DNA of 64,000 bases from Desulfobacteraceae bacterium Eth-SRB1 (lineage in GTDB: Bacteria; Desulfobacterota; Desulfobacteria; Desulfobacterales; ETH-SRB1). A program made the translations under genes and the position numbers. The notes under the pieces were generated by a model that had not been told where the DNA came from, did not search any database, and saw only the letters and a list, made by a program, of their open reading frames with translations. Within the stretch, counting starts at the first letter, position 1. The number at the start of each line of letters is the position of its first letter. Of this stretch, positions 34,978-43,378 are shown one piece after another. The DNA is taken from contig RPGP01000040.1 of the NCBI GenBank assembly GCA_004193555.1, positions 563,127 to 627,126 on the forward strand. Reading direction: 5' to 3'.

Positions 34978-35278
34978 AATGAATCCTTACCTTTCGAAGC
35001 TCTTGCTCCATATCTTCCAGGGCAGTGACAGCCATATCCCAGTCATAATAATCCTGTTCTTCTGCGAAAGCAGGCTTGGATTCTTTGATTCTCCTTTCAA
35101 ATTCATCAAAAGTTGTGCAATATTTTTTTTCGAACCCATGAATAATAAACCTGTATTTTATAATTTTCCTGACTACTTCTTTCTCTAGGAGCCTGAGTAT
35201 ACTTCTATCAAAAGAATGTTCAGGTTCTATTTTTCCAATTGTGTTTAACAGTTCTGTATCAATTTGAACCTGTGCCAT
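34961..35278 (-). CDS. Probable antitoxin partner of the TumE-like protein
   Basis: 105 residues, mostly helical. A central RLLEKEVVRKIIKYRFIIHG and KKYCTTFDEFERRIKE are followed by an acidic-aromatic segment EQDYYDWDMAVTALEDMEQE. The same arrangement is often found beside DUF6516 genes. No DNA-binding motif is obvious. Its position upstream, the overlap with the toxin-like gene and the neighbouring VapC pair support a toxin-antitoxin role. Confidence 0.55.
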   Translation of the reverse strand: MAQVQIDTELLNTIGKIEPEHSFDRSILRLLEKEVVRKIIKYRFIIHGFEKKYCTTFDEFERRIKESKPAFAEEQDYYDWDMAVTALEDMEQELRKVRIHFEKKY

Positions 35279-35296
35279 ATTATCCCCTCCTTAACT

Positions 35297-35677
35297 TCAG
35301 GGTTTAAATGTTTTTAGTTTTATATCTTTTATGGCCCTGAAATGTTTTGCGTTGCTGGAAACGAGTGGCATATTGTTTTCAACTGCTGTAGCAGCAATTA
35401 GAGCATCTCCGGAGCGCATGCCTGACGAAAGAGCATATTCCTCGATGTAAATTGATGCCCTATGCCCTATGTTTTCTGATAAGGGTAGGACGATAAACCC
35501 AAATGATGTGATAAAATCTTTTACGTATTTGTGTTGGGCTTTATTTTTGGCACCTTGAAGCAATTCCATATATGTTTGAATGGAAAGATACCTATCTGAT
35601 GTGGATTTTTCCATTAACCTTGCAGCCTTTTCGTTTCCTCGTTGTACCCAAATAAAAATATCAGTGTCAAATATCAT
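35297..35677 (-). CDS. vapC: PIN-domain toxin (VapC-like)
   Basis: 126 residues with the PIN acidic residues in place: IFDTDIFIWVQRGNE (first Asp), QTYMELLQGA (Glu), and RSGDALIAATAVENNMPLVSSN (later Asp). VapC proteins are magnesium-dependent ribonucleases that block translation. The start overlaps the antitoxin gene by 11 bp. All catalytic acids are present, so it is probably active when free. Confidence 0.9.
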   Translation of the reverse strand: MIFDTDIFIWVQRGNEKAARLMEKSTSDRYLSIQTYMELLQGAKNKAQHKYVKDFITSFGFIVLPLSENIGHRASIYIEEYALSSGMRSGDALIAATAVENNMPLVSSNAKHFRAIKDIKLKTFKP

Positions 35678-35909
35678 TATATCTGGCCTTTCTTAGCTCA
35701 CTTAGTTCATCTAGTACGGATTTTTTGGTGTCTTGAGATGACATGCCGAAAAAAGGATGGTCTGAAATTTTCTTAGATGTTTCACGCTCTGCTGGTACCA
35801 AAACTCCTTTTACTTTGCCATGATAAAGAACTGTTACATTTTCGTTTCTATCGAGAGCTTTGAGCACATCGCTCATTTTGTACCTTAGGTCAACTACTGT
35901 AGCTTTCAT
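35667..35909 (-). CDS. Phd/YefM-type antitoxin paired with VapC
   Basis: 80 residues. The N-terminal part VVDLRYKMSDVLKALDRNE and VTVLYHGKVKGVLVPAE is the Phd/YefM DNA-binding fold; the C-terminal FFGMSSQDTKKSVLDELSEL would cover the toxin. It comes first in the operon, as usual. The AT-rich stretch TATGTATATGTTATGATATGCATA upstream of the start includes palindromic bases that could be the operator. Confidence 0.8.
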   Translation of the reverse strand: MKATVVDLRYKMSDVLKALDRNENVTVLYHGKVKGVLVPAERETSKKISDHPFFGMSSQDTKKSVLDELSELRKARYNDI

Positions 35910-35981
35910 TACACACCTCCATGATATGTATATGTTATGATATGCATAATTAAAAAAATATCAAGGGTTATTTCTACACAT

Positions 35982-36056
35982 AAGCCCAAATACCCATATT
36001 CCACCACGGACGACTCTTTTTGAAAGGGATTCGGATTCCATTAGTTATCTGTTATT
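35982..36056. repeat. Dispersed repeat, copy 3 (shorter)
   Basis: AAGCCCAAATACCCATATTCC through TTTTTGAAAGGGATTCGGATTCCATTAGTTATC matches the right part of copy 2, including bases beyond copy 1. The left 40 bases of the repeat are absent. Confidence 0.7.
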
Positions 36057-36260
36057 CGCTCTCCACTCTACGCTCCCTGTCTCCACTACATCTTGGGCAA
36101 AAACCTTTTTAAAAAAGTTTACTGTCTGTTTTCTATAGTTATGCCTTGGCATTGAAATCTGCCGCAAGAGATGTGGGCGTTCTTTTACTATTTGATCATA
36201 CAATTTTTTGTCCACAGAATAAGTCCTTGCCGCATGGCTGAAGCCCTGCTCTACACTTCC
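36048..36260 (-). pseudogene. Unrecognised open stretch, possible gene relic
   Basis: Between two in-frame stops the minus strand reads 71 codons, including AARTYSVDKKLYDQIVKE and RQISMPRHNYRKQTVNFF. The composition looks protein-like, but there is no good start and I do not recognise a family. The end (ETGSVEWRANNR) overlaps repetitive intergenic DNA. It could be the C-terminal end of a deleted gene. Confidence 0.3.
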
Positions 36261-36325
36261 TTACAAGCTTAGCATACAAATTATCTGATAATATGTATTA
36301 TGCGCCCTGCATTTATCAAAATATT

Positions 36326-37756
36326 TTATCTGATCTTTTGAATCTGCTCAACCGCTATATTGTCAACTTTCGTTTTTAACCCCTCTGCCTCTATCGTAGG
36401 AATCATAATGATTATAGCGGTCAAGAACCAGAACGGTTCCATGATGCGCACGATAACAAAGATATTGGTCCCGATTGAATGGACTAACATGGCTATAAAC
36501 CCTGCCAAATATCCAAGAGAAATACCCCTGAAAAAAGGATCTGAAGCGCTTCGATACGCCCTCAACGCATTTTTGTATATAAAAAAAAGCAGTGATAAAA
36601 ATGCGATAAACCCCAGGATTCCAGTCTCAATCAAAATCTTTGGATACTGGGCATCCAGAAAAGCATAGCCTGTAACTCCATAGCCAAAAACCGGATGCTT
36701 TACGAAATCCTTTGTCAGAACATTCTTCCATGAACTTATCCTTGCCGAAGCAGAAGTATCAAGCCTTATGCCGCCTATTTCCACCTGTCCCATATGTTTT
36801 CTCTGGGTAACTGTAAACATTGCCCTGTCTTTCACGGCTTTAGGCATAACAAGCGGGGCAATTAACACAATAATGACGAGAGGAACAACGATCATCAACC
36901 TTTTCTTGCTGAAATAAATCAGAGTAAGCAGCATAGGCCCCATTGCCACCCAGGAACTCCTGGACAGGGTTGCCAGAAGCGGAATTATAATCATGACAAC
37001 CAGGATGCCCAAAAGTGTTTTTTGCTTCGTTGAATCCGATGTTACCAGAAGCCCGAAAGTAATCGAAAGCATTAAAACAAGATATCCGCCAAGCGTATTC
37101 GGCTCTCCGGTTTCTCCTTCAAACGGCGCCGTCACCCTGCCGCCGGCAGGTATCTGCAGCATCGCAATAACACAGATAACCATACAGACCATTAGCATGG
37201 CCACAACAAAACGTTTAATCTGTTCCTTGTCTCTTAGATGATTTACCGCCATAAAATATACGATAAAAAATTCAAAGTACTTTACGACATAAAACAGCCC
37301 GGTCTTCAAATTAAGCCTGTCCATTGCAAACCCAATCAGGGTTGATACAACACAGACAGCAATATAAAATCCAATCGGTCCGTTCAATGGTGTTTTCAGG
37401 AAAAGGCCCAGCTCTTTTCTTATAGCGGTTTTTGCAAACCAGCCGATACCTATAACTACCAGAATAATATCATCAAATCGAATGGTAACACCCCTGCCAC
37501 CTGTCCCCTTGCCCAACAGCTCCCCCATTATAAATTCCGGGCTGAGAAGCATGGCCGCAATAAGAAGATACAATGCTGCTTCAGCGCTCAAAAAACTGAC
37601 AACAACGAGTATAAAAACCGTTATTATGATCAGGGATAGGGATAGGGATAGGGATGCTTTGACGAAAAGAAAGCTGCCAAGGCCTGTTAAGATGATGAAG
37701 GCAAGCAAAAGAAATGTTGAGCTTGCTGTAGTTTGTCCGGTTTCTGTTTTTATCAT
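36326..37756 (-). CDS. O-antigen polymerase/ligase-like membrane protein
   Basis: 476 residues with 10-12 hydrophobic segments. The motif region LLATLSRSSWVAMGPMLLTL and the long periplasmic loop with KNVLTKDFVKHPVFGYGVTG (usually HPLxGxG) identify the Wzy/WaaL (O-antigen ligase, PF04932) fold. Lying next to the wzc- and wza-type genes, it is probably the polymerase of this polysaccharide, but ligase cannot be told from polymerase by sequence. A short GGGATA-type repeat codes for SLSLSLSL near residue 35. Confidence 0.8.
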   Translation of the reverse strand: MIKTETGQTTASSTFLLLAFIILTGLGSFLFVKASLSLSLSLIIITVFILVVVSFLSAEAALYLLIAAMLLSPEFIMGELLGKGTGGRGVTIRFDDIILVVIGIGWFAKTAIRKELGLFLKTPLNGPIGFYIAVCVVSTLIGFAMDRLNLKTGLFYVVKYFEFFIVYFMAVNHLRDKEQIKRFVVAMLMVCMVICVIAMLQIPAGGRVTAPFEGETGEPNTLGGYLVLMLSITFGLLVTSDSTKQKTLLGILVVMIIIPLLATLSRSSWVAMGPMLLTLIYFSKKRLMIVVPLVIIVLIAPLVMPKAVKDRAMFTVTQRKHMGQVEIGGIRLDTSASARISSWKNVLTKDFVKHPVFGYGVTGYAFLDAQYPKILIETGILGFIAFLSLLFFIYKNALRAYRSASDPFFRGISLGYLAGFIAMLVHSIGTNIFVIVRIMEPFWFLTAIIIMIPTIEAEGLKTKVDNIAVEQIQKIR

Positions 37757-37881
37757 TTTGCAGGAATAATCGTTCAGGTTGTTTAGGCTGTAAACTGAAG
37801 GCTGTCAGTTTCTGATCAGGTTGTTTAGCCTACAGCCTAAATGCCTACAGTCTATACTACCTGAGCAGTTTGCCTGCCATG

Positions 37882-38172
37882 TTAATGTAAGCCCTGTGCC
37901 TTGTCTTTGTACTTTCTGACAATATCTTCCATGTTTTCCTTCTTGACCTTTTCCATTATTTCACTTTCAATATCTTCCATCTTCTCGCCGGCTATCCGAT
38001 CCGCCTGTTTTTGAATGGTTCTATCCAGAAAAGACGGGAACTTGCCGGTAATTAATGCCAGACCAAAAGCCAGTATAAGACAAATAAAGCTGATTATAAC
38101 CAGATATCGCAATTCATTCCTGAAAGTAGATCTTTTTATCTTAACTTTCTTATATTTACGTTTTTCGCCCAT
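37882..38172 (-). CDS. Small membrane protein, unknown
   Basis: 96 residues. A basic N-terminus (KRKYKKVKIKRSTFRNELR) is followed by one transmembrane helix (YLVIISFICLILAFGLALIT) and a charged periplasmic coil rich in Lys and Glu (EKMEDIESEIMEKVKKENME). I do not recognise the family. It lies 29 bp after the kinase gene and 125 bp before the polymerase gene, so it may be a small assembly partner. Confidence 0.65.
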   Translation of the reverse strand: MGEKRKYKKVKIKRSTFRNELRYLVIISFICLILAFGLALITGKFPSFLDRTIQKQADRIAGEKMEDIESEIMEKVKKENMEDIVRKYKDKAQGLH

Positions 38173-38201
38173 TTTTCAAAAGTCTCCCGGGTTGTTGATG
38201 C

Positions 38202-40454
38202 CTATTTCTTTTTCCTGTCCCCTCCAAACATACGGCCGGGAATCGATATCAGTTTGTCCAAAAATGATTTTGCCGGTTTTTTCTTGTCTTTTTTTCCACT
38301 GTAATAGTAATAATACTTGTAATAATCCTGGGCGGCAAAATCAGGGCTTATTTCCGCTTTCAGGCCGTTAAGAACAATACCGACAACTTTTGCCTTGACA
38401 TTATCTAACTGAGCTTTCGCTCTTTTCAGGACAGCCCTGCCAATTACCCCTACACGATATACCAAAAGCACGCCATCTACGAAGGAACCATAAAGCGCCG
38501 CATCAGTTGCGGAAAGAAGTGGAGGAGCATCTATCAAAACTATATCATACTCGGATCTCGCCTGTTTAATCAGATCTGCAATCTTGCGGGAACCGGCCAT
38601 TTCAGCGGGATTAGGCGGGATTGTTCCGCTGGTTACGATATAGATATTATCCATTCCAGGGGTCTTCATAATATCATCCATGCTTATTTTCCCGGTCATT
38701 ATATCCGTAACACTCCTTACCACATCTTCGAGTGAATAGTTCCCTAATATCACATCCGACAGGCCGGGCGCCTGATTAATGCCAAACACATTGGCAACCA
38801 TGGGTTTTCTCATATCTCCATCAACGAGAAGCACTTTCTTGCCGGCCTGAGCCATTGTAACAGCGAGGTTGACTACTATTGTGCTTTTACCTTCCCTCGG
38901 AGAAGAACTGGTAACGACAATACTCTTCATATCGCCTTCCACGCCGACAAAGCTCAAATTAGTCCTGAGCGCCCGGTAACTTTCTGCCAGCGTCGATTTG
39001 GGCGCAAAATGGGCTACGATCCTCGAATACCTCTCCGCAGTTTTATCATCTATCTCACCGCGACTTTCATCAAGAAGTGTTGCCTTGATATCCTGGATGC
39101 TGACATGGGGAATAATTCCCAGAACATTAACACCTGTAAGCTCTTCAACATCTTCGATAGCGCCTATAGAGGTATCAAAAGTCTCCACCACAAATCCGAA
39201 CACAATGCCAAGAATTAATCCGACAAGTGTTCCAACAACGCCGGTTGCCATTGTATTTGGCGGATTTATCGGTTTAACAGGTTCCAGGGCAGGTTTTACT
39301 ATCTGTACTTCCTCTATCTTTTCGGCCTCTTTTATAAGTGATTCCTGATACTTCTTTTCCAGGAGCGTATAAACCTCCCCGTTGAGTCTTACCTTTTGTT
39401 CCAGTCTCGCTAATTCCAGCCCCTTTTCCGGCAGCGCCTTGATCTGCTCATCCATCTCATCTATTTTCTTTTTAAGGGTTTTTATGCTTTCTCCAAGGAT
39501 CTTTTTCTGGGAAAAAAGCTGGGCCGTCATATTCACCACTATTTCACGGATCTGCTCGTTGATTTCTACAACCTGAGGATATTTCTCCGTGTAAATAAGA
39601 AGCAGAGAATCCCTCTTTAACATGAGCTGAACAAGCCTGTCGTTTAGGCTTTTATAGAGACCCGATACCTCACTAATATAGTAGCTGGTCTTTGAAGTCA
39701 GTGGCTTGTCCCCTGCCCCTTCAAGCTGTTTTTCTATTGTGTTTATCTTTTTATAGTTTTCCAGTGACTTTTCATAATTTACCTGCAGCGCCGTCATCTG
39801 GCCCAGTATTCTGGAGGTCTGAGCGCTCAATGAAATCAGATTGTTCTCTTCCCTGAAGTCTCTGACCGCGTCTTCGGAATTTCTTAATTTCTCCTTGACG
39901 GCTGTCAACTGGCTCTCAATGAACTTTTTCGCTTCAAATGTTCTCTTATTAAGATCAAGAGCGTGCTGTTCCTTGTAAACCTGGGCTATGGTATTGGCCG
40001 CCCGCTGGGCAAACACAGGATCTTTCGAAGTTATAAGTATATTAATGATGTTGCTGTAACCTTCCTGCTCTGTTTCTACGCTTTTTTTCAAACCCATCAT
40101 GATATTTTGATGCTTCTTGCCGGCACGCACTTTCTCAGATGGAAGATCAGGAGGTATAAGGCCGAGCCTTTTTGCAGCCGTTTCTATAATATAATAGCTT
40201 TTTATCATGGCAGCCTGGGTCTGCATATAATCTGTCTGGGACCAGGAAACGCTTTGGATATAAAGACCTGTGAGGGAACCGCTTTGCTCAACCTTTACGC
40301 TGGCAGTTGCCTCATACAAAGGAACCGGTTGCTGAATAATCGAAAATAAAAAACTGAAAAACCCCATGGCAAGTGTGGTAAAGATGATTATAAACTTTCT
40401 CTTCCTGATGACGCGCCAGTAATCTCTGAGGTTCAAATCATATTTTGTCGCCAT
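38202..40454 (-). CDS. wzc: Polysaccharide co-polymerase and tyrosine kinase (Wzc-like)
   Basis: 750 residues. The N-terminal Wzz domain has one transmembrane helix (FIIIFTTLAMGFFSFLFS), then a long coiled-coil periplasmic part, and a second helix in NTMATGVVGTLVGLILGIVF. The cytoplasmic BY-kinase has Walker A SSSPREGKSTIVVNLA, Walker A' LLVDGDMRKP and Walker B VLIDAPPLL. The tail carries a Tyr cluster (YYKYYYYYSGKK) for autophosphorylation. It controls chain length and export with Wza. A possible cognate phosphatase is encoded at 53022-53486. Confidence 0.92.
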   Translation of the reverse strand: MATKYDLNLRDYWRVIRKRKFIIIFTTLAMGFFSFLFSIIQQPVPLYEATASVKVEQSGSLTGLYIQSVSWSQTDYMQTQAAMIKSYYIIETAAKRLGLIPPDLPSEKVRAGKKHQNIMMGLKKSVETEQEGYSNIINILITSKDPVFAQRAANTIAQVYKEQHALDLNKRTFEAKKFIESQLTAVKEKLRNSEDAVRDFREENNLISLSAQTSRILGQMTALQVNYEKSLENYKKINTIEKQLEGAGDKPLTSKTSYYISEVSGLYKSLNDRLVQLMLKRDSLLLIYTEKYPQVVEINEQIREIVVNMTAQLFSQKKILGESIKTLKKKIDEMDEQIKALPEKGLELARLEQKVRLNGEVYTLLEKKYQESLIKEAEKIEEVQIVKPALEPVKPINPPNTMATGVVGTLVGLILGIVFGFVVETFDTSIGAIEDVEELTGVNVLGIIPHVSIQDIKATLLDESRGEIDDKTAERYSRIVAHFAPKSTLAESYRALRTNLSFVGVEGDMKSIVVTSSSPREGKSTIVVNLAVTMAQAGKKVLLVDGDMRKPMVANVFGINQAPGLSDVILGNYSLEDVVRSVTDIMTGKISMDDIMKTPGMDNIYIVTSGTIPPNPAEMAGSRKIADLIKQARSEYDIVLIDAPPLLSATDAALYGSFVDGVLLVYRVGVIGRAVLKRAKAQLDNVKAKVVGIVLNGLKAEISPDFAAQDYYKYYYYYSGKKDKKKPAKSFLDKLISIPGRMFGGDRKKK

Positions 40455-40480
40455 ATTGGGAAAACCCCCTTGATTGTTTC

Positions 40481-40564
40481 ACCGCCAGCTTCGCTCAAGA
40501 CGCAAAGAAGGCAGAGTTAAATATTTAAAAAAAACAATTTCTCTGCGACCTTTGCGGCTGGTGA
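40481..40564. repeat. Imperfect inverted repeat between wza- and wzc-type genes
   Basis: TCACCGCCAGC...GACGCAAAGAAGGCAGAG on the left mirrors CTCTGCGACCTTTGCGGCTGGTGA on the right. The central part is AT-rich. It can fold in RNA and may act as a processing or attenuation signal between wza and wzc, or simply belong to a dispersed repeat family. Confidence 0.5.
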
Positions 40565-40640
40565 TTATAAACTATCCAATTTTAATACGTTACCATATTT
40601 AAGAATACATGTACTTAGTGGCCGAGCTGTTATCCTTTAA

Positions 40641-41795
40641 CTAATGAATCTTTTTAAAACGAAGCATGGTGTCCGGGTTAAAATATGCATCTCTGTATGT
40701 GTCAGGATAGAGCAGATAGTTCAGAAGCGGCGTGGTGTTTAGTATAAATTCATTAATATCACCTATTGCTGTTCTCGGAACATAAACAACATCACCATTC
40801 TGAAGGGAAACATTCTGGGCCATATCGCCTTTCTTTAATATTTCATCAAGGTTTGCGGCAAGTATAATCGGCTTCTCCCGATCTTCCTCGTAGCCTCTGA
40901 TGATTTTTATATCCGAATCCACGGCCACCCTTGTTGTACCGCCTGCCTTGGATACAGCAGCAAGAAGATCATAGGCATCCTTGAGCTTGTATATGCCCTG
41001 AGAGTTGACCTCTCCAAAAACATACACCCTTTCTCCGTAAGTCGGAAGCTCCGGAACTGTTACGATATCGCCATCATCTATAACAATATTCTGGCTCATG
41101 TCTCCCTTGAACATGGCCTTGTAAAGGTTAACCGTATAGCTTTTCCCCTTTCTCACCACCTCCACTTTCCTGAGATCCGCATTTGCAAATTCCTCACCGG
41201 CAATCGGCCCTCCTGCCATTACAATAAAGTCAAGTATCCTTGTCTTGCCCATCAGCGGATACTTTCCTGGACCGGTTCCAATACCGGAAATTGATGTATC
41301 AAGACGGTTGATCTGCCCGAACAGAAGGGCGCTTTTGCTTCTATACTCTTTTACCACAACATCAACTCTCGGGTTTCTGATATATTCTTTAAGCGCTTTC
41401 GTCAGTATTTCATCCACCTCGTGAGAAGTAAGGCCGGCCACTGCAATATCATCCATATAGGAATAGGATATTTTCCCATCCGGCCTGACCACGGTGCTGT
41501 ACGGCACAGATTTGGCTCTATCCCAAAAAGTAATAATCAGGACATCGCCAGGACCTATCTTGTACTCGGGAACACCCCGTCTCTCCGTAAATACATTATT
41601 TTCTACAACCCGGCTCATCCTGACAATCTCTTTTTCCATCTCTTTTTTCTGTTTTACATCTGCTGCTTCAGCCGCCATTGTAGGCTTGAATTCCTTCACC
41701 GGTATTCCTTTTGTCTCAAAGGTACAGGATGAAAGAATAAGAACAAACAGACCTGTGATAAAGGCTATGAATATATATTGTACATTACATTTCAT
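40641..41795 (-). CDS. wza: Polysaccharide export outer-membrane lipoprotein (Wza-like)
   Basis: I start the gene at the Met 33 codons inside the listed ORF: MKCNVQYIFIAFITGLFVLILSSC is a lipoprotein signal peptide with the lipobox LSSC, and GAGG lies eight bases before the ATG. The export domain has EYKIGPGDVLIITFWDRAK, VRPDGKISYSYMDDIAVAGL, then two SLBB-type domains (VYVFGEVNSQGIYKLKDAYD). About 384 residues, normal for Wza/GumB/KpsD types. It is the first gene of the leftward operon. Confidence 0.9.
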   Translation of the reverse strand: MKCNVQYIFIAFITGLFVLILSSCTFETKGIPVKEFKPTMAAEAADVKQKKEMEKEIVRMSRVVENNVFTERRGVPEYKIGPGDVLIITFWDRAKSVPYSTVVRPDGKISYSYMDDIAVAGLTSHEVDEILTKALKEYIRNPRVDVVVKEYRSKSALLFGQINRLDTSISGIGTGPGKYPLMGKTRILDFIVMAGGPIAGEEFANADLRKVEVVRKGKSYTVNLYKAMFKGDMSQNIVIDDGDIVTVPELPTYGERVYVFGEVNSQGIYKLKDAYDLLAAVSKAGGTTRVAVDSDIKIIRGYEEDREKPIILAANLDEILKKGDMAQNVSLQNGDVVYVPRTAIGDINEFILNTTPLLNYLLYPDTYRDAYFNPDTMLRFKKIH

Positions 41796-41860
41796 TCTAA
41801 CATCCTCGTCATTAATTGCTGGTTGCTGGTTATTTGAAAAACATCCTGGAACCATATATT

Positions 41861-41971
41861 GATGAACTCGTAAAAAGTCGAAAAATGCCGTCATTACGAG
41901 CGAAGCGAAGCAATCTCACAACATCTTGATAATCTATAAGATTGCTTCGTCGTTTTACTTCTCGCAATGAC
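41861..41971. repeat. Inverted repeat upstream of wza
   Basis: GTCATTACGAGCGAAGCGAAGCAATCT (41890 onwards) pairs with AGATTGCTTCGTCG ... CTCGCAATGAC ending at 41971. It is preceded by TGATGAACTCGTAAAAAGTCG, a motif recurring elsewhere in the window. I regard it as a dispersed intergenic repeat able to form a long hairpin. Confidence 0.65.
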
Positions 41972-42107
41972 CAGAATCGACCAAAAGAAGGCATTTTGCA
42001 AAGGTCTCATATGTTGGATATTATCAAGTGATTATTTCCACTCTTTTAGGATCACATTAAACCTGAGGGCTTCATAAAAAATAAAAAATTTTTTTAACAT
42101 CATTAAT

Positions 42108-42163
42108 AAAGCAAGATTTTTAAAAAAAAGCAAGATTTATCTTGAATTTAGATAAGTTATAAT
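42108..42163 (+). promoter_or_regulatory. Candidate operator and promoter of the HD-GYP-like gene
   Basis: AAAGCAAGATTT occurs at 42108 and 42127, 19 bp apart. The second copy forms the palindrome CAAGATTTATCTTG. A TATAAT box follows at 42158-42163. No good -35 is visible, so an activator or alternative sigma factor would be needed. Assignment by position only. Confidence 0.35.
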
Positions 42164-42285
42164 ATATTTATTTGATGTTTTACAAAACAGTAACTGCTCA
42201 GGTGCATAGGCTGTAGGCTGAAGACTGTTAGGAAAATTGGACTTTTTACGACGCCATCAAGTTTACAACGGTACAAAAATTCATC

Positions 42286-43368
42286 ATGGTAAGATATTCT
42301 GATATTATAAAAAGCGGCATTAAAAAAAAGGAAGAAGACCTCACAAAAGACACGCCAGGTTCCGAAAAACCAGAAAAGGCGGATAATTCTTTACGTTTAA
42401 GCACACTAAAAGAATTCAGTACATCTTCAGGTTTAAACTCCCTGCCCGCACAAAAAGATGCTGTATACATGAAAGAGCTTCACTCAACCATCGTGGATTA
42501 TCTCAAGGATGTCCGGAAACTAATTAAAAATGATGAACACTTTGATATCAAACAGGCCATTGATATCATAAACCACATCATCAACACGCCTGATTTGATC
42601 GAAAACTTCTATCAGGCGATAGCCCTTAATAATCATAACAATGAAGAAAGCTACTTAATCCTGCATCTGATCAATGTTATGGTATATGCCCTTAAGATCG
42701 GAACAGGCATGAAATATTCCAGGGAAGAACTTCTTGAACTTGGACTGGCTGCGCTCTTCTATGATGTAGGACTACTCAAAATACCAGAGAGCATAACTGA
42801 AAAAAAAGAAAGACTGACAGAAACCGAGTTGGAACTTATCAAAAAACATACCGAAATTGGGGAAAATATCCTATCCCATTTTCAGGCTGAACACCCGATG
42901 ATGCCACAGGTCGCCTGTGAACATCATGAGAGAAGAAGCGGCGATGGCTACCCAAAAGGGTTAAAGGGAAAAGAAATATGTGAATATGCAAAGATAATAG
43001 GGCTGCTTGATACCTTTGATGCCATGATTCACAACCGACCTCACAGAAAGGCGCTTGCGCAGCATTTCTCAGTCAAAGAGCTGGTTGAATCAAAGAATGT
43101 CATGTTTTCTCCGAGGACAATCAAAGTTTTTTTAGATAAAATGGGCATTTTCCCTATTGGAAGCTATGTCAGGCTCAACAATATGGAAATAGGCAAAGTA
43201 GTTGCGATCAGCAATACTCAGCCACTTAGACCAACTGTTAAAGTAATCTTCAACGACCGCGGGGAAAGAGTATCTGACGAAACTTTAATAAACCTGGAAG
43301 GCCATCCTGTTTTATATATCACGGACGCTGTCAGCGAAGAAGACTTTCCCTCAGATCAGGTTGTTTAG
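42286..43368 (+). CDS. HD-GYP-like protein with degenerate HD motif
   Basis: 360 residues. Residues about 130-310 follow the HD-GYP fold: ELGLAALFYDVGLLKIPESI, LIKKHTEIGENIL, ACEHHERRSGDGYPKGLKGK and LLDTFDAMIHNRPHRKA. The hallmark HDxGK reads YDVGL, so both the HD histidine and the Lys are lost, while HHER and GYP remain. HD-GYP enzymes hydrolyse cyclic di-GMP; this one may be a sensor and not an enzyme. It is transcribed away from wza, a plausible link to polysaccharide control. Confidence 0.82.
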   Translation: MVRYSDIIKSGIKKKEEDLTKDTPGSEKPEKADNSLRLSTLKEFSTSSGLNSLPAQKDAVYMKELHSTIVDYLKDVRKLIKNDEHFDIKQAIDIINHIINTPDLIENFYQAIALNNHNNEESYLILHLINVMVYALKIGTGMKYSREELLELGLAALFYDVGLLKIPESITEKKERLTETELELIKKHTEIGENILSHFQAEHPMMPQVACEHHERRSGDGYPKGLKGKEICEYAKIIGLLDTFDAMIHNRPHRKALAQHFSVKELVESKNVMFSPRTIKVFLDKMGIFPIGSYVRLNNMEIGKVVAISNTQPLRPTVKVIFNDRGERVSDETLINLEGHPVLYITDAVSEEDFPSDQVV

Positions 43369-43378
43369 TACACCCTAT

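Larger units (their letters stand above)
35910..36325. other. Non-coding stretch with dispersed repeat and an open relic
   Basis: It holds the third dispersed repeat copy and a minus-strand stretch without stops (36048-36260). Otherwise I see only AT-rich spacer. Confidence 0.45.
41796..42285. other. Divergent promoter region with repeats
   Basis: This 490-bp stretch separates wza (leftward) from the HD-GYP-like gene (rightward). It holds an inverted repeat (41861-41971), two direct AAAGCAAGATTT copies and a TATAAT box, but no gene. Confidence 0.55.
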
